64,000 nt of DNA, taken from assembly GCF_004843725.1 (NCBI RefSeq), contig NZ_CP039451.1, positions 1,610,501-1,674,500 on the forward strand, read 5' to 3'. Both the position numbers and the translations under genes were made by a program. Source of the stretch: Psychroserpens sp. NJDZ02 (GTDB lineage Bacteria > Bacteroidota > Bacteroidia > Flavobacteriales > Flavobacteriaceae). The notes beneath the pieces were generated by a model. That model had not been told where the DNA came from. It saw only the letters and a program-made list of their open reading frames with translations, and made no database searches. Positions 17,026 through 26,295 of the stretch are shown one piece after another; the first letter of the stretch is position 1, and every line of letters starts with the position of its first letter.

Positions 17026-17334
17026 TTATTTATCCTCAACCACAATTACAGCGGTTCCTGTTAATGATATCATTGTCATTGCTAAACTTGGGTTAGTTTC
17101 TAAATCCAAATTAATTCCAACAACAGCATTAGCATTTAATTTTTTAGCGTTATCAGATAATACTTGAAAAGCGTCTTCTTTAGCTTCATCAATAGTTGTT
17201 TTTATAGAATCGTAATACTTATCCATTCTAAAAGTAAACGATGCTTTTCTTACATTGACACTTACACCAGTAACTATCCCTTTGTACTCCAATATTTTAA
17301 AACCTTCTATTGAGTTTGTTGTTGTTAAAATCAT
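17026..17334 (-). CDS. YbjQ/heavy-metal-binding-domain family protein
   Basis: 102 residues, full length for the family. Visible features are the N-terminal beta strand MILTTTNSIEGFKILEYKGIV, the helix DEAKEDAFQVLSDNAKKLNANAVVGINLD and a final beta strand GTAVIVVE, the layout of the pentameric YbjQ_1 fold. Biochemical role not established. Sixty-one bases upstream of the DUF2807 start and separated from rnr by a hairpin terminator. Confidence 0.85.
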   Translation of the reverse strand: MILTTTNSIEGFKILEYKGIVTGVSVNVRKASFTFRMDKYYDSIKTTIDEAKEDAFQVLSDNAKKLNANAVVGINLDLETNPSLAMTMISLTGTAVIVVEDK

Positions 17335-17412
17335 GTTTTTTATTTTATGTTTTGATAGCTAAATTTAGTAAAAAGATACTGTTAATAACTTAAATTAACT
17401 TTTTAGCTAAAA

Positions 17413-17452
17413 AAAAATGTATCACAAACGATTAAGTAAATGATACATTTTT
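17413..17452 (-). terminator. rnr terminator
   Basis: 12-bp stem AAAAATGTATCA / TGATACATTTTT with a 16-base loop, between the rnr stop and the YbjQ-like gene; T-run on the minus strand. Confidence 0.65.
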
Positions 17453-17479
17453 AATATTATACTATTGTTAATAAAACTG

Positions 17480-19723
17480 TTATCCTTCGTATTTTCCTAT
17501 TAAATCAAAATCTAAATGACGTTTTACTAAATCTGCATTTTTCACTTTAACAATAACTTCGTCTCCTAATTGGTACATTGTCTTAGTATCACGACCAATA
17601 ATAGCATATTGTTCTTGATCAAATTCGTAATAATCCCCTTTGACATCTCTAATTCGCACCATACCTTCACATTTGTTTGAGATAATTTCGATATAAATTC
17701 CCCAATCTGTAGCTCCAGAAATAACACCAACAAATTCTTCATCTTGGTGATCTTGCATAAATCGAATCTGCATGTATTTAGTCGAGTCGCGTTCTGCTTT
17801 AGTTGCTAAATATTCCATATTACTAGAATGTTTACACTTCTCTTCATATTCCTCTTGATTAGCACTTGTACCGCCATCTAAATAACGTTGTAACAATCTG
17901 TGCGCCATCACATCAGGATAACGCCTAATTGGTGACGTAAAATGAGAGTAATCTCCGAATGCTAATCCGTAATGTCCTATGTTTTTGGTCGTATACTCTG
18001 CTTTAGACATGGTTCTAATGGCTAAAGTATCTACTAAATTTTGTTCTTTTTTACCCTGTACATCAGATAATAACTGGTTTAAAGAGGCTGCAACACCTGC
18101 TTTACTTTTAAAATCTAATTTATGACCAAATCTAGCAGCTACACCTTGTAAAGACGCTAGTTTACTTTCATCTGGCTCATCATGCACACGGTACACAAAT
18201 GTTTTTGGTGGGGTCATTTTTGATACAAATTCCGATACTTTTTTGTTAGCTAGAAGCATAAATTCTTCTATTAACTTATTGGCATCTTTACTTGTTTTAA
18301 AATGTACGCCTATTGGATTAGCTGCTTCATCTAAAGTAAATTTAACCTCTACTTTATCAAAACTAATCGCTCCTGATTGCATACGTTTACCACGCATTTT
18401 TTTAGCCAGTTCGTCCAGTTTTAAAACCGCCTGTGCAATTTCTGGTGTTGTATTATAAGCTTTATCGGTTATAGACACTTCTGCAGGAATGCTAGTATCA
18501 ATCTTTTCTGGATTAGAAATAATTTCAGCTTTATTAAACGCAACATTATTTTCTATAATGGCCTGGGCTTCTTCATAAGCAAAACGTGCATCACTGTACG
18601 TTACTGTGCGTCCAAACCACTGGTCTTTAATTTCGGCTTTATCATTTATTTTAAATACTGCGGAAAAGGTGTATTTTTCTTCATGTGGACGCAAAGAACA
18701 TGCTCCGTTTGATAAAATCTCAGGTAACATTGGTACGACACGATCGACTAAATACACAGACGTTGCACGTTCATAGGCTTCGTCATCTAAAACGGTACCT
18801 TCTTTTAAATAATGCGATACATCTGCGATATGGATACCAATCTCAAATAAACCATCGTCCAAAACGGTAAATGATAAAGCATCATCAAAATCTTTAGCAT
18901 CTCTCGGATCAATTGTAAAGGTTAAATCTTTACGCATGTCGCGACGTTTTGCTATTTCTTCTGGCTGGATGTTTAAATCAATGTTATTAGCATACGCTTC
19001 TACATCTTCCGGAAACTCGTATGGTAAACCATATTCTGCTAAAATGGAATGTATTTCAGTATTATGCTCACCTGCTTTTCCTAAAACTTTAATCACGCGA
19101 CCGTTTGGAGAATCAGCTTTATCTGGCCATTCTTCCATAGTAACTACCACTTTATCACCATCTTCGGCTTTTAAAGTTTTATTAATAGGCACAAAAATGT
19201 CAGTTTTCATTTTATTACCATCCACTACTACAAAAGCAAAGTTTTTCTTTTCATGGATTTGAATAATACCAACGTACTCTGTTTTAGCACGTTTTATAAT
19301 ATTAGTAATCTCACCTTCAAGCTTCCCTTGTTTTCTGCGTTTATAAACGTATAATTCTACTTCATCTCCATTCAATGCTTTATTAACATTGTTAGAGGCT
19401 ATGTATATATCATTCTCAAAAGCATCGCAAATAACGTAACCGTTACCACGTTGTGCAGCATCAAAAATTCCTGTATGGTATTCGTTATTAGCAATCGCTT
19501 TAAATTTACCGCGATCTACTTCTTCTATTTCAGCATTAGCTTTAAGCTTAGCTAATCGTTTGATAATCTGATTTCTACTACTAGCATCATTAACTCCCAA
19601 TTTGGCAGCAATTTGCTTATAGTTAAAGCTTTGATTTCTATCTTTTTTTAAAATACTAAGAATTGTATTTGTAAGGTTGGAAATCTTATTGTTTGAAGGT
19701 TTCCTGTGTTTCTTTTTTGTCAT
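17480..19723 (-). CDS. rnr: ribonuclease R
   Basis: 747 residues. 3'-to-5' processive exoribonuclease. Order: N-terminal winged-helix region (about 1-75, QSFNYKQIAAKLGVND), two cold-shock/OB domains, RNB catalytic domain starting near residue 255 with TIDPRDAKDFDDALSF (metal-binding Asp residues), the GDYSHFTSPIRRYPDVMAHR motif near 600, and a C-terminal S1 domain (about 655-745). The long Lys-rich tail of E. coli RNase R is absent. It faces away from the putative origin region. Confidence 0.95.
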   Translation of the reverse strand: MTKKKHRKPSNNKISNLTNTILSILKKDRNQSFNYKQIAAKLGVNDASSRNQIIKRLAKLKANAEIEEVDRGKFKAIANNEYHTGIFDAAQRGNGYVICDAFENDIYIASNNVNKALNGDEVELYVYKRRKQGKLEGEITNIIKRAKTEYVGIIQIHEKKNFAFVVVDGNKMKTDIFVPINKTLKAEDGDKVVVTMEEWPDKADSPNGRVIKVLGKAGEHNTEIHSILAEYGLPYEFPEDVEAYANNIDLNIQPEEIAKRRDMRKDLTFTIDPRDAKDFDDALSFTVLDDGLFEIGIHIADVSHYLKEGTVLDDEAYERATSVYLVDRVVPMLPEILSNGACSLRPHEEKYTFSAVFKINDKAEIKDQWFGRTVTYSDARFAYEEAQAIIENNVAFNKAEIISNPEKIDTSIPAEVSITDKAYNTTPEIAQAVLKLDELAKKMRGKRMQSGAISFDKVEVKFTLDEAANPIGVHFKTSKDANKLIEEFMLLANKKVSEFVSKMTPPKTFVYRVHDEPDESKLASLQGVAARFGHKLDFKSKAGVAASLNQLLSDVQGKKEQNLVDTLAIRTMSKAEYTTKNIGHYGLAFGDYSHFTSPIRRYPDVMAHRLLQRYLDGGTSANQEEYEEKCKHSSNMEYLATKAERDSTKYMQIRFMQDHQDEEFVGVISGATDWGIYIEIISNKCEGMVRIRDVKGDYYEFDQEQYAIIGRDTKTMYQLGDEVIVKVKNADLVKRHLDFDLIGKYEG

Positions 19724-19812
19724 TTAATTTGTAATCTATTGAATCTCTAAGTTAAGTGAAATTCGGTTATTTATATCTTAATAAAAGGAGAAGATTGGTT
19801 ATTAAGTTTATA

Positions 19813-19820
19813 CAAAGCTA
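19813..19820 (-). promoter_or_regulatory. possible rnr promoter -7 element
   Basis: TAGCTTTG on the minus strand matches TAnnTTTG, about 90 bases before the rnr ATG. No clear -33 element. Confidence 0.35.
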
Positions 19821-19872
19821 CGTTTTTAATATTAAATCAATATTAAACTATTATTAAATCTCTTTTTTAGAG

Positions 19873-19881
19873 TTATCCACA
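19873..19881 (+). other. DnaA box
   Basis: TTATCCACA, identical to the E. coli consensus, within the 700-bp origin-like region and followed by an AT stretch (TATTATATATATAC) suited to unwinding. Confidence 0.6.
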
Positions 19882-20388
19882 TATTATATATATACTATTA
19901 TTCTTTCTTTAAAATTTTAAAAAAAAATACTGATTATTATTGCTTGTTAATAGCGGTATAACTTTTTAAGGTTTTGATTTGATTTGTTTACTAAAGGACT
20001 CTATTAACAAGTTATTAATACTCTAAACTGTTTGATAATAAACAAAATACTTAGGTTATTAACAACTGTTAATAACGACTGTTGACAATGTATTTTTAAT
20101 AAGTATTTTAATTTTTCATGTTTGTATGTGTCTTTTTTATAATGATAAGTCTCCAAAAAATAAGTGCTAACTTTTTTGGTTGTTAATAACCAATTTTTGC
20201 TTGGAAAATTATCTGGATAATCCTAACAAAAGTTTTAAAAAACAATCGGAAGATATTAACAAGTAATTAATAATTAAACACGAGTAGTTAACAATTGATT
20301 GTAACAGGTTCATTTTTAAAATAAAGACGAAATTAAATTTTATCAATAAGTTAATACCTATTACTTATTAATAGTTGTAATCAATTAT

Positions 20389-20396
20389 TAACTTTG
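20389..20396 (+). promoter_or_regulatory. rpiB promoter -7 element
   Basis: TAACTTTG matches TAnnTTTG, 28 bases before the rpiB ATG; it would drive the rpiB-CDF-elaA unit. Confidence 0.5.
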
Positions 20397-20424
20397 AAAA
20401 TTAAACAAACAACACACTACTACT

Positions 20425-20859
20425 ATGAAAATATCAATAGGAAATGACCACGCAGGTACAGATTATAAATTTGTTATCCTTAAACATTTAGAATCAAAAG
20501 GTTACATTGTTAATAACTATGGAACGGACGCTAATGACAGTGTAGATTACCCAGATTTTGTACATCCAGTTGCAGACGATGTGGCTAACGATACAGCTGA
20601 TTTTGGAATTTTAATTTGTGGTAGCGCCAATGGTGTTGCTATGACTGCTAATAAACATCAAAAGGTAAGAGCTGGTGTTTGCTGGACCAAAGAGATTACA
20701 GAGTTAACAAGACGGCATAATAATGCTAACATTATATGTATACCAGCGCGATATACATCCGTACAACAAGCAGTAGCCATGGTAGATACGTTTTTAGAGA
20801 CTAAATTTGAAGGCGGACGTCATCAAAATCGTGTGGATAAAATACCAGTGGGCTGTTAA
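20425..20859 (+). CDS. rpiB: ribose-5-phosphate isomerase B
   Basis: 144 residues, the family length. Interconverts ribose 5-phosphate and ribulose 5-phosphate in the pentose phosphate pathway. Diagnostic: GNDHAGTDYK at the N-terminus, ICGSANGVAMTANK with the catalytic-base Cys near residue 65, and the later ARYTSVQQA and GGRHQNRVDKI segments. First gene of a tight plus-strand unit; the next ATG starts two bases after its stop. Confidence 0.94.
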   Translation: MKISIGNDHAGTDYKFVILKHLESKGYIVNNYGTDANDSVDYPDFVHPVADDVANDTADFGILICGSANGVAMTANKHQKVRAGVCWTKEITELTRRHNNANIICIPARYTSVQQAVAMVDTFLETKFEGGRHQNRVDKIPVGC

Positions 20860-20861
20860 TA

Positions 20862-21779
20862 ATGGGACCTGATCATGCACATAGTCACACGCATAATCAC
20901 AACGACTTAAAAGGTCGTAACCTTATTATATCTATACTTTTAAATATAGTAATTACTGTAGCTCAGGTTATTGGAGGATTACTATCAGGAAGTTTGGCGC
21001 TGTTAAGTGATGCATTACATAATTTTAGTGATGTACTCTCTTTAATTGTAAGCTACATTGCTAATAGATTATCAAAAAAAGAGGCGTCTTTACAACGGAC
21101 GTTTGGTTTTAAACGTGCCGAAATTTTAGCAGCATTTATAAATGCCGCTACCTTAATAATAGTCGCTATTTTGTTAATAATTGAAGCTATTAAACGCGTT
21201 CAGGCTCCACAGGAGATACAAAGTAATTTAGTTATATGGTTATCTATTTTAGGGATTTTAGCTAATGGCTTTAGTGTCTTACTATTAAAAAAAGATAGTC
21301 AGGCTAATATGAACATGCGTAGTGCTTATCTACACTTATTAACAGACATGTTAGCAAGTGTTGCTGTATTGATTGGTGGTATATTAATGAAATTTTACCA
21401 AGTCTACTGGATTGATAGTGCATTAACCTTAGCTATAGCGATTTATCTAATTTGGATGGGCTTCGATTTATTAAAAGCATCTACTAAAGTGTTAATGCTA
21501 TTTACACCAGAGACGATTCCTATAGATCAAATTGTAAAAGAGATTAACGCTTTCGCGGAAATTAAAAACGTGCACCATATACATGTATGGCAATTAAATG
21601 AAGATGAAACTCATTTTGAAGCCCATATCGATTTTGAACAGGATATCACATTAACACAATTTGATAAAATATTACATGAAGTGGAGAATTTATTGCTTAA
21701 TAAATTTGATATTAACCATGTTAACATCCAACCGGAATATGGAAAAGATGATATAAAAGATGTCATTGTACAGGATTAA
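20862..21779 (+). CDS. cation diffusion facilitator (zinc exporter-like)
   Basis: 305 residues. Inner-membrane metal/proton antiporter. His-rich N-terminus (HAHSHTHNHN), six membrane helices with metal-site residues HNFSD in helix 2 (SDALHNFSDVLSL) and HLLTD in helix 5 (HLLTDMLASVAVL). The HxxxD arrangement is the zinc-type site of ZnT/CzcD-like proteins. C-terminal cytoplasmic domain with VHHIHVWQLNEDETHFEAH. Two bases after rpiB, so co-transcribed. Confidence 0.92.
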   Translation: MGPDHAHSHTHNHNDLKGRNLIISILLNIVITVAQVIGGLLSGSLALLSDALHNFSDVLSLIVSYIANRLSKKEASLQRTFGFKRAEILAAFINAATLIIVAILLIIEAIKRVQAPQEIQSNLVIWLSILGILANGFSVLLLKKDSQANMNMRSAYLHLLTDMLASVAVLIGGILMKFYQVYWIDSALTLAIAIYLIWMGFDLLKASTKVLMLFTPETIPIDQIVKEINAFAEIKNVHHIHVWQLNEDETHFEAHIDFEQDITLTQFDKILHEVENLLLNKFDINHVNIQPEYGKDDIKDVIVQD

Positions 21780-21795
21780 AAGAACAAACTAATTA

Positions 21796-22248
21796 ATGGT
21801 TATGATAGAAGTAAAAGTAAAAACCTTTGCCGAATTAACGACACAAGAGTTATATGACGTATTGCAACTACGAAGCGAAGTTTTTGTGGTCGAGCAAGAC
21901 TGTGTGTATCAGGATATTGACGGTAAGGATCAAAAAGCATTACATGTTATTGGTTTTAAAAACAAAAAAGTTGTGGCTTACACACGACTCTTTAAGCCAG
22001 GAGATTATTTTGAATTAGCAAGTATTGGACGCGTCATTGTTGATAAAGCACAACGTCAATATAAGTATGGTTATGATATTATGAATGCGTCTATCGATGC
22101 TGTAAAAACACATTATAATCAAACTGAAATTAAAATATCTGCACAGAGTTATTTGAAGCGTTTTTATGGAAATCTAGGGTTTAAAGAAATTGGCGACGCG
22201 TATCTTGAAGATGGTATCCCGCATATTGGTATGATTTATAAAAAATAA
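21796..22248 (+). CDS. elaA: ElaA family GNAT acetyltransferase
   Basis: 150 residues. ElaA pattern: ELYDVLQLRSEVFVVEQDCVYQDIDGKD at the N-terminus, then ASIGRVIVDKAQRQYKYGYDI containing the acetyl-CoA loop, and KRFYGNLGFKEIGDAYLEDGIPHIGM at the end. Substrate unknown. Third gene of the rpiB unit, 16 bases after the CDF gene. A start at the second Met (codon 3) is equally possible. Confidence 0.9.
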   Translation: MVMIEVKVKTFAELTTQELYDVLQLRSEVFVVEQDCVYQDIDGKDQKALHVIGFKNKKVVAYTRLFKPGDYFELASIGRVIVDKAQRQYKYGYDIMNASIDAVKTHYNQTEIKISAQSYLKRFYGNLGFKEIGDAYLEDGIPHIGMIYKK

Positions 22249-22249
22249 A

Positions 22250-22276
22250 AAAACCGCTTCGGCACGAAGCGGTTTT
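22250..22276. terminator. bidirectional terminator after elaA
   Basis: 11-bp perfect stem AAAACCGCTTC / GAAGCGGTTTT with loop GGCAC. It ends the rpiB unit, and on the minus strand it is followed by a T-rich run that would end the possible RNA from the box at 22367. Confidence 0.88.
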
Positions 22277-22366
22277 ATAAGAAGGTTAACCAAACTAACC
22301 TAACTTAGAAATAGGTCTTGTTAATAACTTTGCTATACTATAGCTAAACTATTTGTTATTACACTG

Positions 22367-22374
22367 CAAACATA
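22367..22374 (-). promoter_or_regulatory. orphan minus-strand promoter box
   Basis: TATGTTTG on the minus strand, with no minus-strand gene before the terminator at 22250-22276. Would produce an RNA of about 110 bases. Confidence 0.3.
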
Positions 22375-22539
22375 CAATACCATTAGGGTTAAATAAAAAT
22401 TCTCTGTTTAATTTCACTTATTCAAGGTTTAAATGCAAGATTTTAGATAAGCGGCAGTTTCTTATGATAAACCGTTGCTTAGATTACTTAAGTTAATCGT
22501 TGTTTATAACTCTAATTATCATAATATATGGTTTAAAGT

Positions 22540-23427
22540 CTACTCTGCTTTACCAACGTAAGTAATTAAAATTTCAACTCGTCTATCAAGTTCTGGCGCA
22601 CCACCTAGCGGAAACTTACGACGCATACCCATGTATTTCATACGTTTTTTGTCTACACCTTTTCTAGCTAAGTAATCGTAGATAAATTTAGCTCTAGCTA
22701 CAGATAAATTACGTTTTTTAGTTTTTTTATCGATGGCATCCCGACTCATTTGTGTACAACACACGTGACCTTGGATAGTAAAATAAAGGTGTTTGTTTTT
22801 TAGCATTAGCTTAGCTAAACTTTCTAATGTTTTTTTAGAATCTGAGGTTACATAGCTGTAACTTGTTTTAAAATAGATGTTTTGTAAAGTTATTTTATCT
22901 CCTTTTTTTATAGTGCCTTTAGCAATGTCTTCGGTTGTTTTTGGACCGATAGAAATTTCCTTTTCTACTTCTTGTTCTACAACTTCAGAAACTTCTTCGG
23001 GTTGTTCCTCAACGATAACTTCGGGTAATTTAGGGGTAACAATAATTTCTACTTTACGATTTAGTCCTCTAATTTTATGGACTTCGTTTTCGTTTAAAAC
23101 CTTTAATAAAATTTCACCTTTACCATTGACGTTAGTTATTAAATTTTCGTCAATTCCGTAACCAGAAAACAATTCTTTTATAGTATTTGCTCTATTTTGA
23201 GATAATTCAAGATTGTAATCATTACTACCTCTATCATCTGTAAAACCGTAAATGGATATTTTTTGTATTGGTAAACTATCTAATTCTGAAATAAATAGTA
23301 AAATACGGTTTTCTTCCGTTAACGGAACATCGTATTCATCAGTATTAAAATATACATCATGCGTTAATTCGCTTTGCGAAAAAACCATAGATGTACTAAA
23401 TAATAGTAAAAATAATAAGTGTTTCAT
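22540..23427 (-). CDS. exported protein with two OmpA-like domains
   Basis: 295 residues. Signal peptide (1-17, ending MVFSQ), a first OmpA_C-like domain (about 25-135: ISIYGFTDDRGSNDYNLELSQNRANTI and GLNRKVEIIVTP), a Glu/Val-rich linker, and a second OmpA-like domain (about 185-293: NIYFKTSYSYVTSDSKKTLESL and DRRVEILITYV). The second has an unusual GHVCCTQ in place of GHTD, with two adjacent cysteines. No beta barrel. OmpA-like domains bind peptidoglycan, so it is probably periplasmic. Confidence 0.82.
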   Translation of the reverse strand: MKHLLFLLLFSTSMVFSQSELTHDVYFNTDEYDVPLTEENRILLFISELDSLPIQKISIYGFTDDRGSNDYNLELSQNRANTIKELFSGYGIDENLITNVNGKGEILLKVLNENEVHKIRGLNRKVEIIVTPKLPEVIVEEQPEEVSEVVEQEVEKEISIGPKTTEDIAKGTIKKGDKITLQNIYFKTSYSYVTSDSKKTLESLAKLMLKNKHLYFTIQGHVCCTQMSRDAIDKKTKKRNLSVARAKFIYDYLARKGVDKKRMKYMGMRRKFPLGGAPELDRRVEILITYVGKAE

Positions 23428-23485
23428 AACCTGAGAGTAGCATTAAATATACCAAAAATTATAGAGGTTAAAAAATATATAGAAT

Positions 23486-25120
23486 TTAGTTTAAATATCT
23501 GTTATATTTTGAAGGGTTTGATAAAATTTGGGTAGCTGTTTTTATTTCTTCATTATTACTTTTATAGTACTCATACAAACCTTCTCTATAGACATAACGT
23601 TTAACAATTTCGTCTGTTAATAAATTCATTAATTGCTTTTTATTATCTTCTACTGCTTTAGCTTTAGAGTTATCTAAATTAGTAAGTAATGTTTTATAAT
23701 CTTTGCTAATATCGTCGTCTAAATTTTCTGTTTTAGAGACTTCTAATGCTTTTTTAAGTGCTTTCTCTGTTTCGGTTTCAAACTTAAAACCAGTAGTGTT
23801 TAAATAGCTTTTAAAGGCATTAAAATCTGCATCGGATAACTTAAATTTATTAATAGCTTCTATTTTATGATTGTAATAGTATTTAGTAGCAAAGTCAAAA
23901 ATACTTTGACTGTTTAGTATGGCATCAGTAATCGCTGTATTTTTAGTAACCTCTATAGCTTCATCAGGAAAAACACCACCACCATCAAATACTTTTCTTC
24001 CATTTTTGGTTTTAAAGACATTGTAATTTTCTTGTTTAACACGTACTGCATTTCCGTTGTCATCTCTATTCCAGTAATCAAGGGCTTGGATACAACGTCC
24101 AGAAGGCGTATAATATCTAGAAATAGTTACTTTAAGCTGTGTTCCGTAAGTTAATTTTTTAGGACGTTGTACTAAACCTTTTCCAAAACTTCTAGAACCT
24201 ACAACAACAGCTCTGTCTAAATCTTGAAGCGTACCAGAAACAATTTCTGATGCTGAGGCACTGCGACCATTAATTAATATAATTACAGGAATATTTGTAT
24301 CAATAGGTTCTTTTTTAGTGTAATATGTTTTATTATATTTTTTTACTTTGGACTTGGTAGTAACTACCAATTGTCCTTTTGGCACAAATAAGTTAACTAC
24401 GTTTACAGCTTCATTTAATAAGCCACCAGGATTACCTCTAAGGTCTAATATTATTTGTTTAGCCCCTTGCGTTTTTAAATCTTTTAAAGCATATCCTGTT
24501 TGAGCAGAAGCTTTAGCATTAAATTTTTGAAGTACAATATAACCAGTTTCCTCATTAATCATTGAAAAATGGGGTACAGCATCAATTTCTATTTCAGAAC
24601 GAGTTACAGTGGCGTTATTGGTTTTTCCTTGACGTTTGTAAGTGACTTCTAGCTTAGAGTTTGCAGTCCCTTTTAAAAGGTCTGAGGCATCACCATCATA
24701 ACCGGATACTGAGACACCATCTACAGTAATAATCTCGTCACCCGCTTTTAATCCAGCTTTATCAGCTGGATAATCCTTATAAGGCTCTATGACCACTAAT
24801 TTGTCTTCTAAGGTTCTAATTCTTGCACCAACACCTGTGTAATCTCCTGTACGACGGATACGTTCTGCTTCTACATCTTGCTCGTTATAAAATTTGGTGT
24901 AAGGATCTAAATCGTTAAGCATATTTTTAATGGCGTGGTCCATTAAGTCAGCTGGATTAATATCGTCAACATAATTCATATTTAATTCTTTAAAAAGCGT
25001 CGTAAATATTTCTATTTGCTTAGCAATTTCAAAGAAATCACTTTTAAAGGCAGTTCCAGTAAATAATATGGTAATGGCAAATATTGGAATTAATAGGCGT
25101 CGTTTAAATCTATTTTTCAT
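23486..25120 (-). CDS. S41 family C-terminal processing protease
   Basis: 544 residues. Periplasmic serine protease. N-terminal signal anchor (LLIPIFAITILFTGTAF), a PDZ domain (about 90-175: YTGVGARIRTLEDKLVVIEP, DKAGLKAGDEIITVDG), then the S41 catalytic core with GRSASASEIVSGTLQDLDRA (nucleophile Ser) and GSRSFGKGLVQ (general-base Lys). The C-terminal helical extension (about 400-544) is typical of Bacteroidota CTPs. Forty-eight bases downstream of rnpA and probably co-transcribed. Confidence 0.92.
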   Translation of the reverse strand: MKNRFKRRLLIPIFAITILFTGTAFKSDFFEIAKQIEIFTTLFKELNMNYVDDINPADLMDHAIKNMLNDLDPYTKFYNEQDVEAERIRRTGDYTGVGARIRTLEDKLVVIEPYKDYPADKAGLKAGDEIITVDGVSVSGYDGDASDLLKGTANSKLEVTYKRQGKTNNATVTRSEIEIDAVPHFSMINEETGYIVLQKFNAKASAQTGYALKDLKTQGAKQIILDLRGNPGGLLNEAVNVVNLFVPKGQLVVTTKSKVKKYNKTYYTKKEPIDTNIPVIILINGRSASASEIVSGTLQDLDRAVVVGSRSFGKGLVQRPKKLTYGTQLKVTISRYYTPSGRCIQALDYWNRDDNGNAVRVKQENYNVFKTKNGRKVFDGGGVFPDEAIEVTKNTAITDAILNSQSIFDFATKYYYNHKIEAINKFKLSDADFNAFKSYLNTTGFKFETETEKALKKALEVSKTENLDDDISKDYKTLLTNLDNSKAKAVEDNKKQLMNLLTDEIVKRYVYREGLYEYYKSNNEEIKTATQILSNPSKYNRYLN

Positions 25121-25168
25121 GCTATATTTTTTTTTCTGTGTATAAAGAAATGGTTCAATTTGATTACT

Positions 25169-25534
25169 TTATAGTTTAGAAATTTGATCTGTGAACTTAT
25201 TAAAAAGCACCTTCATTTTTTTGTCAATGGTCTCAAAATCTGGCATTTCTTTACTAATATATAAAATCATTAGCGTGTATTGTCCAACATTTTGGTCTAT
25301 TAACAGTTTTTTATTAAGCCTGTAACCTTCTCTAAGTAGTCGTTTTACACGAATACGGTCCACCGCCTTTTTAAAATTACGTTTACTAGCAGATACACCA
25401 ACTTTTAGCGAGTCTTCACTTTTTGAATAGACCAAACGTAAAGGATAAGCCGAAACGGAATGACCTTCCACAAACAATTTCTCAATTGCTTTCTGGCTTT
25501 TTAGCTTTTCATGCTTGTTATAAGTAAAAGGCAT
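25169..25534 (-). CDS. rnpA: ribonuclease P protein component
   Basis: 121 residues. Protein subunit of RNase P, which trims tRNA 5' leaders. The RNR signature reads RNFKKAVDRIRVKRLLREGYRL (residues about 52-73), preceded by KVGVSASK. rpmH, its usual neighbour, is not adjacent. It is followed by the S41 protease gene. Confidence 0.9.
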   Translation of the reverse strand: MPFTYNKHEKLKSQKAIEKLFVEGHSVSAYPLRLVYSKSEDSLKVGVSASKRNFKKAVDRIRVKRLLREGYRLNKKLLIDQNVGQYTLMILYISKEMPDFETIDKKMKVLFNKFTDQISKL

Positions 25535-25599
25535 TATGATGTTGATTATTAGGGCTGTTGTTAGTATCGCTTGTCTTAGTTTTTAGTAGTAATTTTTAG

Positions 25600-25607
25600 C
25601 AAAAATA
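25600..25607 (-). promoter_or_regulatory. rnpA promoter -7 element
   Basis: TATTTTTG on the minus strand matches TAnnTTTG, about 65 bases before the rnpA ATG. Confidence 0.4.
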
Positions 25608-25680
25608 AAGACGTAAGTGTCTTGCGACACTAATTAAATGCGAATATACAAATTAAAGGAAATTATAAATTTGTACTGTT

Positions 25681-26190
25681 TTAAAATAAATACAATTGAC
25701 AGTCTTGTCTACCAGGTAAACCTATAATATTATTAGCATAATCATTTTGATAGATTAGCTCTCCTTTTTTAATGTAACCTTCTGCTTTGGGCATACAAGC
25801 ACTCCAAGAACCAGACGGTTTACAATCGTGTAAATCTAATTTTACTATGGTGTGGTTTTCTACTGTAATAACAGCATATTTAAATTTTTTGGCTTTATCT
25901 AAAGCAGCATTAATGTTGGCTTTATTTAAACTTATTATTTTTTTAGCAGAGGTAGAAGCTTCTGTCTTAAATGTTGCTATTGGATTACTGGAGGTATCGT
26001 GTTTTAAGCTTTTAATATTGTCTAAAAATGCAATAGTTGAATTTTTTTCTACTGTTTCAACCGGTTCTATTTTTTTTTGATTGGTGGTCGTCGTTTCTGT
26101 TTTTGTATTTTTTGGAGTTGCTATTTTTCTCTTTTCTTCTTTACAACTAAGTGCAATAATACAGAGTAATACAATTGTGATGTGTTTCAT
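25681..26190 (-). CDS. hypothetical lipoprotein
   Basis: 169 residues. Lipoprotein signal with LLCIIALSC (lipid-modified Cys at 16), a Thr/Lys-rich linker (about 20-45) and a globular part with DCKPSGSWSACMPKAEGYIK and a final Cys-containing GRQDCQLYLF. Four cysteines outside the lipobox could form disulfides. I recognise no family. Single gene. Confidence 0.7.
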   Translation of the reverse strand: MKHITIVLLCIIALSCKEEKRKIATPKNTKTETTTTNQKKIEPVETVEKNSTIAFLDNIKSLKHDTSSNPIATFKTEASTSAKKIISLNKANINAALDKAKKFKYAVITVENHTIVKLDLHDCKPSGSWSACMPKAEGYIKKGELIYQNDYANNIIGLPGRQDCQLYLF

Positions 26191-26241
26191 TTAAGGAATT
26201 TTAAAAATTAAGTTAATTCAAATATAACTGTTTCAAAAATA

Positions 26242-26274
26242 AAAAAGCTACAACTGCTGAGGTTGTAGCTTTTT
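26242..26274 (-). terminator. M1 peptidase gene terminator
   Basis: 13-bp perfect stem AAAAAGCTACAAC / GTTGTAGCTTTTT with a 7-base loop, between the M1 peptidase stop and the lipoprotein gene start. Confidence 0.85.
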
Positions 26275-26295
26275 AAATTATAGTGTAAATTAAAA

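Larger units (their letters stand above)
19724..20424. other. candidate chromosome replication origin (oriC)
   Basis: A 700-bp, very AT-rich gap between divergent rnr and rpiB. It holds one perfect DnaA box TTATCCACA (19873-19881), a one-mismatch box TTATCCAGA on the minus strand (20212-20220), and a cluster of NTATTAACA near-boxes, which differ by one or two bases from TTATNCACA: 19945-19953 (-), 20001-20009 (+), 20056-20064 (+), 20067-20075 (-), 20181-20189 (-), 20253-20261 (+). Genes to the left are mainly on the minus strand, as expected left of an origin. dnaA is not adjacent, so this is inference. Confidence 0.5.
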
